Source of the DNA: Rhexocercosporidium sp. MPI-PUGE-AT-0058
Taxonomy: Eukaryota > Ascomycota > Leotiomycetes > Helotiales
Length of the DNA: 64,000 nt
Assembly (NCBI GenBank): GCA_020746875.1
Contig: JAGTJL010000018.1
Location: 992,001 to 1,056,000, forward strand
Direction: 5' to 3'
Shown: in pieces, positions 13,904 to 23,799 of the stretch
Numbering within the stretch: position 1 is the stretch's first letter
How the letters are laid out: each line of letters begins with the position of its first letter
Program-made: the position numbers and the translations under genes
Notes under the pieces: model-generated
What the model was told of the DNA's origin: nothing
Databases searched by the model: none
What the model saw: the letters and a program-made list of their open reading frames with translations, nothing else

Positions 13904-14849
13904 TTATTAAGACTTATTTTTATAAGAGAAAGCAGTGAATTTAGGTGTTAAAATAATAAAAATAAACAGGAGGAGTACTAATTTAAAGATATTATTATCG
14001 GAATTATTACCGGAATTCTTTTTTTTCTTATTATTTCCACTTTTTTTTATTATTACTTTTCTTATTCTTAATATAATCTTTATATAAAATATACTTCTTT
14101 TTATACTTTTTCTTAAATTTAGCCTTTGTGGCTTTATTTACTATATAATAGTTATTGAGTACATAGCGTGAGTTTAGCTAATTATAGTATTTATAAGTTA
14201 GCTTAGTTTTAAAACCGTTTCCGCCCTTGCCTTTATTATTCTTAACACTAAAATTGCCTTTATTTTAGCCCTTATACGAATTTAAAATATTCTTATTTTC
14301 GTAAAAGACTTGTCCGGCTATCTTGCTTAACTCGCTAATGTATGCCTTATTTATAATATCTTTAATAAAACTCTCTAAAGTAATATTTAATTTAATTACA
14401 GTCGTAATACTTATGTTTATTATAGAATCGCCAGATACTATAACAGCTGGTATTATACGTAGATTTAAGCGCTATTATTTAGCCTAAATAAGCCACTTTT
14501 CGGAAACTATAATAATAAATATAATTAAATATTATTTTATAAGGGGAACCATCTTTAGCGTATTTAATTTAGTAATCGATAACTTAAAAGTAATAATGAA
14601 CTTCTTTAAAGACAAGAAATCATTATAGCGGAGCTTAATATAATCTTAAATAATATTATATATTAAGACATTTTCACTGCCTTCATATTAATGTTATAAG
14701 GCTTCCCATATCTTTAAAGTAGTTTTCTTTCCGGTAATATATGCCAGTAGACTAGGCTTATAATTTAAGGTAATAGCAAGTCTTATTTAAACTTCTCCTA
14801 CTTATTAATTAATTTATTTTTTCAAGGCATTTTCGTCGATATTATTATC

Positions 14850-15110
14850 TTATTCGTTAACTTCTTTTAGCGTATATAAACGTAATTTAATATTTATAAA
14901 CTTGGAAATATTATTAAATATTCCGATATTAAGGATTTTATTACGCCACTCGAGGTAATTCTTAATGCCCTTTAACTTATAGACGTCGGAAAGGTTTAAT
15001 AAAGTAAAGGCTATTTTACGTCTTAAAAGCTTAATTTTAAGCTTAAACGTCGGCTTGACTTCTAGTATAATATCACGTAGATTCGGATCCGATTCAGGGT
15101 CCTTAGGCAT
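14850..15110 (-). pseudogene. Copia gag N-terminal fragment
   Basis: 86 codons open on the minus strand. The part KLKGIKNYLEWRNKI resembles the LxGxxNYxxWxxxI segment at the start of Copia gag. It lies about 470 bp inside the 5' LTR, as expected for the start of the polyprotein. Confidence 0.65.
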
Positions 15111-15578
15111 ATGTCGGTCCTTTACAGGCGTATTTATGAGATTAGATTAATTCTTAAAATCCTTAAAGGCTCCGGGAATAGGTCATATAGCAAACGGCGC
15201 GCCACTTTCGTTAGGTAAGTTTACTTTATTATTTATATAAAATAAGTTATAAAAGTTATTAATATTACTGTCGAAGTCGTCAAAATCGGACTCCTTAAGC
15301 ACTAGTAATGCGAGATTCCTAAAGGAATTAAAATACTTTGATAAAGCTATTTACGGTAGTGGAAATATAAGTAAAAGAGGGTATAATACCTTTCTTAAAT
15401 CTTTTAAGGTATTTTAATTAAAAAGACGCGCCAAAATAGCGTTACTACTTTCCTTTTATTAATCTTTTATTGTAAAAGATATAACTTAACTTATAAATAA
15501 GAGCTCGTTCCTTTAGAAAAGGGGTAATTCTAATAAAACCAAGAGCATACTTAATTTAGGCTATTAAGGCTCATAACC

Positions 15579-15777
15579 TATTATTAAGATAATTACGACT
15601 AAACCAAAAAGCATTAAGGTGCGGGGTTATTAATTGACTTGTAATATTAATTGCAGTAGTTATGCGATCTGCAAATACGGTCCCTAATAACTAGTAGTCT
15701 GATTAGCGTAGCAGAGTTTGCATCCGATTCTTTCCACATAACTAACCCGTGACTTAAACCAGCATAAACCTGCAACA
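15579..15777 (-). repeat. Copia LTR, right copy (5' LTR on minus strand)
   Basis: 199 bp, ending TGCAACA on the plus strand. The adjoining internal sequence on the minus strand carries the primer-binding-site-like motif GGTTATGAGCC. Confidence 0.85.
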
Positions 15778-16038
15778 TATAACAATCTTTATTATTATTA
15801 TTTACTTTCTTAAGGGTACGCATTTATTAGCGAACGAGTTCTTAGTAACGCGTTTAATTATATATTATATATTTTTTATTATAATATATATAAAGACTAT
15901 ATAATAATTTTAGTGTGTTTTCTTTAGGAGCTTAAATATATACTTAGAATACGTATAAGGCATCTCTTAATCTCTTACGTACGCCTTTTTTCGATAATAA
16001 GCTTTTTATTTATATAATTTTAGCTTATTATAAGAGTA

Positions 16039-16232
16039 TATCGCGTACTAACGCAGCTTTTTAATCTGGTGTATACTTGCGTAAGTATATTAGGTACATA
16101 TATTTAACTTTTAGCTTCTTTCTTCGAAGAATAATATTTAATTTAATCAATCTTTGAACACCTTTTTCTAAACCTCATTTGATCATAAATCTATTAAACC
16201 CCTGAACCTTTGATACTCTTTTGCACGATAAT
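16039..16232. repeat. right LTR of the outer element
   Basis: 194 bp partner of the LTR at 626-818. It is followed directly by the target duplication ATATC and then by the unmutated 3' flank of the first oxidoreductase gene, whose stop codon lies only about 90 bp further on. Confidence 0.85.
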
Positions 16233-16319
16233 ATCTTATATTGAATCTCTCTACTACCAGACCGTCCTGCCTATCATAACCCTGTGCCTCGAGAAACTCA
16301 GTGTTGTCCCAGTACAGTA

Positions 16320-18175
16320 TTACAATTTCGCTCGCGGTCTACTCCGATCATCATTACAAAACGGTTCCTCCGCACTTTCCAAAACGTTCTTCACGTCTGC
16401 CTCATACTTCGCCTTCGCATCCACTTTCTGCAACCGCTGGATACGCTCCGTTGTGATGTGGAAGGGCTTCGGAAGGGGGGGATAAGGTGCAACGAGTGCT
16501 GGGGGGGTGAACTTGGCGCCAAGTGAGTCAAGGATGAGAGGTGCGATATGTGCGGCGGAGAGGAGAATACGGGGCATGCCTAGGCAAGAGTTAATTCACT
16601 GTACCAATAGGGAAAGAGGTGGGAGACCTACCGTGCCCGCTGAAACCCGCGGCGAGGAAGTGTCCGTTGTGGTTTGGGACGGCGCCGACGAAGGGAAATT
16701 CGTCGATGCTCGAGGAGAAGACAGGAGAGTTGTTAGTGCTTGTCCTGCTGGATGTAGGGAGGGTACTCACTGCCTGTCCAAACCCCGCCATCGTCGAGCG
16801 TTTTTGATAGCTCGGCAGGGTTCTTGCCTGGCCACTTCGTTACGTCTGAGGCAGGCCAGGACTTATAGAATTCTGGTAGGCCGTCAAACTGTTTGTCTTC
16901 GCTGTCGTTGTGGATGAAGCCGCGCGGGTTGTGTGCGACCACGGCTTTCCCTCCGCCAAGGATGATGGTGTTGTAAGGTGGAGGCAGTTGGAGGTGGTAG
17001 TTCTGTAATATTCAGCGAGCCAGTCCGTCGGTCCCAAGCTAGAGTATAAACTTACGTTGACGTTATGATCCCAGTGTTGAGCACCAGAATGTTTGATGAG
17101 CCCTTTTGGAGCTTTGATACTTGCGAGCGATCCTCGGCTTCCAAAGATCAGGTTGTCAAAATCCGGGAGGAGGTGCGAAGCCCATCTGTTCGTGGCATGC
17201 ACTACTATCTTGGTCCGTACATCTCCTCGCGGTGTCTCCACGGTGATCCAACCATCTGCATCTCGCTCCGAAACCTCCACGACCGGCGTTTTTGCTTGCA
17301 GATTCAAGTTGCCCTTTTGGATAACTATGCGGAGCAATGCGTGAACAAACTTGTAAGGCCACCTATGTAAAAAGTTACAGATAATCCTTACCAAGTGAGC
17401 AATAGGGAACTCACAATTGACCAGCAGGATGCACCACTGCGCCTACGGCTGATTTCATCTGGGTAAACTCTTCAGCAGCTTTGGAGTCCTCGATAAGCCT
17501 GCAATCTTTGATCACGTCGCCATTCTCTCCATGGTCCTTCTGCATAGCGATGTAGGCCCCCTTAAGTCGCGCCCATGCTTGATCCGACATGGCCGCATCA
17601 AAGGTCTCACCGAGCTGGAAGCACACCCCCTCACTAATGCCCTCATGGGCTAATAGTTCCCGGAAAGCAGACAGATGTGCCATCTCGTGTTTGATCACTT
17701 CAAGCGCCCCATCAGGTCCAAACATATTAGACCATTTTGGATATCGCGAGTAGGCATGAGGTCTCAGCTGTCCTCCTGAATTGCAGGTTCATCAGTTTTC
17801 ACTCCTTCTGAAGCGTGACTACAAAATCCAAATCTCCAGCAGGAAAACTGACCATTGCGGCCTGTCGCACCTCCGCAAATATCTCGTGCTTCCAGCATGA
17901 GCATGCGAGGGAGGGAGCCATTCTTTTCCGTGAACTACTTGTTGCATCGTTCAGCCTTGCGGTTCGTGACGTAGGGATTTTACAAGCGATCTTACCTTAT
18001 GAAGCCAATATGCGGTTGTTGCGCCTGTATACCCACTGCCTACAATCACTACATCTGTTTCTTTTGGCAAGTCGGCCGTAGAACGGAAATTCCGTAAGGG
18101 AGACTCGGCCGCCTCGATCCAGTATGACTTCGTTGGATTAGGAATAGGGAGAACCATCGTGAAGAGTTTGGACAC
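16320..18175 (-). CDS. FAD-dependent oxidoreductase (DAO/DadA family), possible splice defect
   Basis: Seven exons can be joined: 18175-17996, 17934-17853, 17775-17415, 17362-17056, 17002-16771, 16721-16632, 16579-16320, giving 503 residues. Residues 41-60 contain DVVIVGSGYTG, the GxGxxG dinucleotide-binding loop of the FAD fold; TGRNGGQLRPH follows, a motif of this fungal family of amino-acid/amine oxidases; GFSGHGMP near the C-terminus is the second flavin-contacting segment. Substrate unknown. All introns are GT-AG except the fifth (16770-16722): keeping frame and homology there demands a TG acceptor (CTCCTG|TCTTCT), with an intact GTGAGT donor and a CTAAC branch site. If TG is not used, the protein loses its C-terminal part. 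It is a paralogue of the gene at 27939-29446. A pogo element sits 380 bp upstream and an LTR about 90 bp downstream. No RIP is seen in it. The start at 18175 could also be the Met seven codons later. Confidence 0.8.
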
Positions 18176-18554
18176 GTCAATGGCGAACTGTGAGCTGACT
18201 CGTCTATTCTTTTATCACTTGAGCACCCGAGCGTGGCGCGTCCCCCGCCTTGACCGGGCCGGTCCTACACTAATTGTAGTGCATGGTCAATTGTGGCTGA
18301 CAAAAAGTGGAGACGGCCGCATGGATGTCTAATTCAAGGTTTTGTTCTGACTCGGGATGACAAGATAGGCCAATGCGACTGTAGCCGGGCTTCTTCCATG
18401 AAGATGGGAAGAAGTGTTAAGAGCGTAGCGTATTGGCGAACAGCACGGCAGAAAGTACGGCATGTGCCAGAGTTCCCCAAGGGACTGCGCTTCCGGTTGG
18501 GAGGGGGTGACAGTTTGGATCTCCCTCGATTTGTCCACTTGCATTGTATTGTTA

Positions 18555-18605
18555 AGTCCCCACCCCACCATTCCGGCTACCCCCCCATTCCGGCCACCTC
18601 GCTTA
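18555..18605 (+). repeat. pogo left terminal inverted repeat
   Basis: 51 bp; I count one mismatch (GGCT against GGCC) to the right repeat. Confidence 0.88.
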
Positions 18606-19319
18606 GCACACCGCTTTTTTAACCTACTACCTTTGATAATTAATAATTAATTTAACTTCTTATGATTTTTTTGGAATTTGAATCCTCAGATTGACAGCAA
18701 GATGAAGCATAAATACACTAAGTACGACGTTGTGCAAGCTTTGAGTGACGTTGCAAATAGCAAGTCAATGCGCTAGGCATCGCTAGAGTGAGGGATTCCA
18801 AGGTTTACCCTTTAAGGCCGACTCTCCAACCCAAACACCTATTAATAAGCTGCGAGTCATTTGCAAAGGCTTCCCACGATGTTAGAAGATCGTCTAACGC
18901 ACTGGATTTTGACTCAAGAAACACTAGAGTCTAGTGTAACTTATGCACAAGTCCGACTTTTTAGAGAACGGCTTTGTGTACTTTAAGGGGACCACTTACC
19001 GCTTAGAAAACGATGGGTACACCGGTTTTTTAAGCGAAATCTTGTTCTTAGTACTAAGAAGTAATATTCTATTGATTCTGTACGTGTGAATAACGCTACA
19101 ACCGATATTATTAAGAGTTATTTCCAAAAATTGGAAATTCCGGCTATTAAAGCTATTTCACCCCGAGAATCGTTGGAATATAGACGAGGCAGGGATTATA
19201 GAAGGTTTAGGGGTTGATAGTTTGGTTATTAGCTATATAATGCGCCGTCATATACAGCGAAAACAGCCCGGGTCTCGGAATTAGACCTCATTTATCGAAA
19301 GTGTCTCTATTATAGGCGA

Positions 19320-22315
19320 CAGAGTGTTTGATAAGCCAGCCGGCTTATAAGCTAGCCAATCAGCTGGCGATTTGACGTCAGTCAGTTAGCTTAGCCCTAG
19401 CCTTAAGTTAATCAATTGAAATATTTTTAGCTAATTATTAACTTATAAACTGGAGTTATATTTAAATTTAATTTTAGAGTTAGTTTAATAGAAAGAGTAA
19501 TAATAATTTAATATTTTGACTTACCGATTTGGCGATACCGAGACGGAATTATGACTTCCGATAGGATAAAATTAAGCGATAAGAGTGGGCAAGATATTTA
19601 AAAAAGCTATTAGCTAGCATTGTAGGCATATATTAAGTGGTTAATTTCATCCAAAATCATTAATAACGCTATATCTTTCTATACCTTATCTATTACTATT
19701 AATAGAGCTGCCTTTAAGGCTTTCGGAGCATTATCTGCTGTTTTTATAATTAATATATTCGGCCGTATAATAATAACTTCTAGTGTTTTGGCACTATTAG
19801 CACTAGTAGCTCCTATACCTCTTTGTGATACTTGCTAGCGGCCTTTACGTATATATAACGAGTATTACAACCCTCACGAGCCTAAGCGCGAAAATCTACT
19901 TTTAGATTATTCTTTTTACGTTAATAGTCAGCTGTTGTTTAATAATAGAGTAATAGATTTGAGGAAATTACCTCGTGGAAAGACGCTAGCTCTTATAAAT
20001 AAGAAACCGAAGAAGTCTTAGGTATAAGAGTTAGGATATATACTAATTGATTTTACTTACCTTAAGAAGCATTAATATTAGGCTTATAAAGGCTATAAAT
20101 TGCGGAATAAATAATAGTAAGTTATAAGCTTAAACTAACGATATTAAGTCATTATAATTAACGATTTTCTCGGCATAAAGAGTACTTTTTTAACGCTAAT
20201 AGTCTAAAGAACGCGGAGAAGCATTTATTATAAGTTCATTACTTAAATAAGGGAGGTAATATATAGCGAATAAAGGCTATAAGGCAACTTGTGCAAGCCT
20301 CTGGGTTTGTGGACGGTGATTTAAATCGTATAATTCCCTTTTGACAGAAAGAGTTTAAGAATGCTTTCTTAAAATAGGTTATTTTAAACGATATAAAAGC
20401 ACAAAAAGCCGCTTTAAAGCACCTTAAAACGCTGTTTTAGATAGCTAACGATACTACTATTAATTCTATGCTTTTAGCTAATTTAATTATTAGCATTTGA
20501 ATTAATTAAATATTTATATACTTTAAATTATAATTAATTATAGAGGTTTTAAGTGCACAGTTTAAGATATTGATCACTTTTAATAGGTAGGGTTTTAAGA
20601 GAGATAAAATCAGTGTAATAGCTATAGTCTTTTATTTTATTAATAATAAAGGATAGCTTGTCACTCGACTCGCAGGTCTTTTAGAGCTTTTAGGATATGG
20701 AAAAATAGGCATTAGTATGTATAAACTAAGTACCGGGCATTAGTTCTGACTTTGGATAAAGTAATATTTAGTTATCTTTTTTCTTTTATAATGATTCGGT
20801 ATTATTATATAAAACCTCGGTTAGTTTGTCTTTAATAACGCAACGAATAACGATATAACTTTTGTGGAACTTGTAAAAGTATATAAATTCGACCTTAAAT
20901 AACGCCGATTACGCTATGTAAGTTATATCTTTAATTTAATCGCGGAAGTATATTTATTTAGTTAAGATAGCATAAGCTTTAAAAGAAATTATAAGACCGC
21001 AAGGCTATTAGTGCGACGTTAACTTTAAAGATAACGTAGAGAGCTTAGAAAGCTATATAACTTGGTAATATATGTGATAGCGTCTAGGAAACGTATTAAG
21101 CTCTTTATTAAGTTATAGAAGGAATAGAATGAAAGTAAAGCTATAAGACGTAGTTTAAAGCTTGTTTTAGACGGAGGAATACGCTGGAATACTTTATATA
21201 CTATAGTCACGCGCGCTCTCTTGCTCCGCGAAGTTCTCGATCGATACGCGTTAAAACTAAGAGTATTAAAAGACTTAAAAGACGTGAAAATTAATATAAA
21301 AGATTATTTAAAAGATAAAGAATAGTCAACTTTAGAGCTTATCTTTAAGCACCTTAAACCTCTCTTTCGCATTACTAAAACACTTAAAGGAAATACTAAA
21401 TTGACTGAAGATATAGGAAAGCTATTATATAGCGCGTTATAAGAGGTTTTACCTGCTTTTGAAGGCCTTTTATAATACTTTAAAGGTTTATAATAATAAG
21501 CGGAGAACGGCGACTTCGGTGGAAATCTACGCATATAATAGTCGATTACTTTAGCATAACAAAAGGCATAAAAATATTACGTCAAGACCGACTTATTTAT
21601 TGCGTAACAAGTTGCCATAATACTCTACCCGCGTTAGAAATAGGCATACTTTAAAAAGAGATAGACGAGGCCAAAGCAATTATACGTAGTTAATAATAAA
21701 AAAGCTCTTAAGACATTATGGGAGAAAAAGTATAAGTCTAAGCTTGCCATACGGCAAGAAACTGCTTCTCCAGAGCCAGAGCAACAAATTAATTATTTGG
21801 AGGCTATGTTGAATAGCCTAGCACTTACAATAAGAAGGAATACTATTACACATACTTTAAGTCGAAGAGATTAACTGGCATAGTACTTAGAAGAACTAAC
21901 TTATTTTATACTGCTATTTAAGTACTAAAAGTCTAGATAGGCTCTGTGGCTATAGTTATTTGCGATGGCGTTTGACTTTCTGGCCGTCCTTGCTATAAGC
22001 TTTAAGTATGAGCGTGTTTTTTCCTTTTGCTTTAAGTAAATAACGCCAGAGGTCTTAAATCTGTCGGCAGATATGCTTTAGCATAAGGAATGCTTGAAGA
22101 ATTGGCAGTATAGAGGTGCTGTTGAGTTGTTATCATGCCATAATGCTGTTTGGTTAGGAATATGATTTTTTACCGCTTTAATTTTGACCCCTGCAGCTGA
22201 TTCGCAGCTTAAAAGTTACTCAGTTAAGTCAGTCAGCTATCAATTTGTATGTAAGTCAGTCAGTTGAGAAATCTGTTCAGCTGATGGCTGACTGATTGGC
22301 TTATCAAACGCTCTG
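19320..22315 (+). mobile_element. hAT transposon inserted in the pogo element
   Basis: 2996 bp with terminal inverted repeats CAGAGTGTTTGATAAGCCA (left) and CAGAGCGTTTGATAAGCCA (right, reverse complement). The 8-bp target duplication ATAGGCGA is exact on both sides (19312-19319, 22316-22323). Subterminal GTCAGTCAGY-type repeats occur at both ends. The transposase relic inside has a hAT dimerisation region. All of this is diagnostic for the hAT superfamily. Confidence 0.93.
19840..22165 (+). pseudogene. hAT transposase, RIPed
   Basis: The best-preserved part is the C-terminal dimerisation domain at about 21950-22165: FAMAFDFLAVLAISFKYERV matches the hAT pattern of an SxPAxSxxxERxFS core, then ITPEVLNLSADML and CLKNW. 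The middle (about 20590-20720) reads FNRWVLR... then LVTRLAGLLELLGYGKIG, as in the central hAT region. An N-terminal zinc-finger part is suspected near 19840-19960 but too mutated to be sure. Many stops; the start is not defined. Confidence 0.75.
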
Positions 22316-23332
22316 ATAGGCGAGAAAACTACTCCTCTTGTAATATATAAAAGAAAATCAGTACAACAACAGTGGTTTCTATCGAATATTAATTTATTCG
22401 AGTCATGGTATTTCACAGCCACTGAGAATGGGTGGATTACTAATGCTACCGCATTGGAATGGCTGGAAAAGGTGTTTATACCTCAGACACAATCACGTGA
22501 CAATTCTCCACGATTACTCGTTTTAGACGGCTACGGAAGCCATAAGACTACAGAATTCATGTGGAAGTGCTTGGAATATAACATATATCTCTTGTTTTTA
22601 CTGGCATATACGTCACACGTCTTACAACCTTTGGATTTGTCGATTTTCTCTCCTCTCAAGACTGCCTATCGGAAACACTTAAATCTACTGGCATCTTTGA
22701 CAGATTCTACGCTAATTAAGAAACGGAATTTCTTAATATATTATTATAAAGCACGGGAGGCTAGTATAACAGTTGAGAATATCAAAGCTGGTTAGAAAGC
22801 TACTAGTCAATGGCCAGTTATAATAGATAAACCTCTTATGAGCCGTTTATTACTAGAAAACAGTAATAAAGCTCTAGAAACGACTACTCAAGAGAGCCTT
22901 GAGACTAATTGGGATACGAGTATATCGTCGTTTAGTTGGCAAACGCCAAAAGCTGGCAAAGATTTGCGTTTACAAGTGGAAGATATGACCCGATTTGGAC
23001 ATGACGATCTTTTAACGCGAAGATTACTTTTTAAAAAGACTATTAAAGCTTTCGATTAAAAGGATTTCGCATTAGGGCAAGCAGAGATACAAATAAAGCA
23101 ATTAGAAGCTAAGTTAGACCAATTACAGCCGCAGAAACGAAGGAAAGTCCATGTGAGCCCAAATTCCAAGTTTGTAGACATTAAGGCTATTTAGGAAGCT
23201 CAACTTTTGGCTGGAGACCAAGAAATTATACCAAAAGATGCGGAATTAGCAGGAGATTCAGACTGTACAGAAGATTGTATAGAAGTTAATACGTTGTAAA
23301 GTAATTAAGTGTTAATTAGAAGGTGGTGAAAT

Positions 23333-23383
23333 TAAGCGAGGTGGCCGGAATGGGGGGGTGGCCGGAATGGTGGGGTGGGGACT
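23333..23383 (-). repeat. pogo right terminal inverted repeat
   Basis: Inverted copy of 18555-18605, rich in G runs on the plus strand, followed by the target TA. Confidence 0.88.
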
Positions 23384-23799
23384 TAGCCTTCAACCCAGAG
23401 CTTTACCAAGTTCTTCCTTGTGTTCCAAAACTTTCGCCCTCGCACGCTAAAAAATACCAACATACTCGCTCTTATGAGGTAGTAATACTCATTTCGTCCT
23501 CTGTCTTGTCATAGGTGTAATGTGCTTTCGAAGTGACTGCCAGAGAACCGTACGTGAAATCTAGCGGATAGTATGGCCTAGTATAGACTACAAGGCCCCG
23601 AAAATCTCCTGTGCGCGTCACTATAGCCACGCGAATATTGACCATAAGTCTCGTGGTTGGAAGTTCACCAGTGTTTTATTTTGAAGTATAATTAACAAAG
23701 CTACATAGCTATCGCTCAACAACAACCTCCCAGCTCGAAAACACCTTACATTGCTTAAAAAGATAATTGCATCAAACAAATTCTTAAACAGTCTGTCCC

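Larger units (their letters stand above)
3379..15777 (-). mobile_element. Ty1/Copia retrotransposon, nested, RIPed
   Basis: Two 199-bp LTRs (3379-3577, 15579-15777) with ends of the TGTTGC...GCAACA type flank the element. On the minus strand a primer-binding-site-like GGTTATGAGCC follows the upstream LTR (right below 15579), and a purine tract AAAGGAGTA precedes the downstream LTR (about 3578-3590). Gag, gag-pre-integrase and RNase H pieces are readable in the order expected for Copia on the minus strand. A Gypsy element (4830-11559) sits inside the pol region. Without it the element is about 5.7 kb, normal for Copia. No matching target duplication was found. Confidence 0.85.
626..16232. mobile_element. 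outer LTR retrotransposon, host of a nested Copia element
   Basis: Two related LTRs (626-818 and 16039-16232) bound the element, and identical 5-bp target duplications ATATC sit directly outside them (621-625 and 16233-16237). LTR ends follow TGTCG...CGACA once C-to-T and G-to-A changes are allowed for. With the nested Copia insertion (3379-15777) subtracted, the element is only about 3.2 kb long. The internal part (819-3378 plus 15778-16038) is heavily RIPed and I could not recognise a pol domain, so it is either a non-autonomous element or a deletion derivative. Orientation is not resolved. Confidence 0.85.
18702..23299 (+). pseudogene. pogo transposase, interrupted and RIPed
   Basis: The 5' half (18702-19319) shows the N-terminal helix-turn-helix region (MKHKYTKYDVVQALSDVAN), a CENP-B-like part (WILTQETLESSVTYAQVRLF) and the first catalytic Asp in NRWNIDEAGIIEGLGV. 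The 3' half (22324-23299) continues with PLVIYKRKSVQQQWF, ATENGWITN, the second catalytic Asp in LLVLDGYGSHKTTEF, and LAYTSHVLQPLDLSIFSPLK. Removing the hAT element and one 8-bp duplication puts the two halves back in one frame (VSIIGE|KTTPLV). A stop interrupts the 3' half near 22793, and further stops lie in both halves, so the enzyme is dead. Confidence 0.85.
18555..23383 (+). mobile_element. pogo-like (Tc1/mariner superfamily) DNA transposon, split by a hAT element
   Basis: 51-bp terminal inverted repeats, nearly identical, start AGTCCCCACCCCACC at both ends (18555-18605 and 23333-23383). They are flanked by TA (18553-18554, 23384-23385), the target duplication of this superfamily. The element carries the two halves of a pogo transposase on the plus strand, interrupted by a hAT insertion (19320-22315). 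Without the insertion it is about 1.8 kb. It lies between the first FAD oxidoreductase and the transporter gene. Confidence 0.92.

Noticed and set aside
16507..16917. 136-codon plus-strand frame
   Set aside because: Antisense to the exons of the FAD oxidoreductase; the minus strand carries the family motifs.
21025..21534. Minus-strand frames inside the hAT element
   Set aside because: The recognised hAT dimerisation region is on the plus strand; these are shadows with biased composition.
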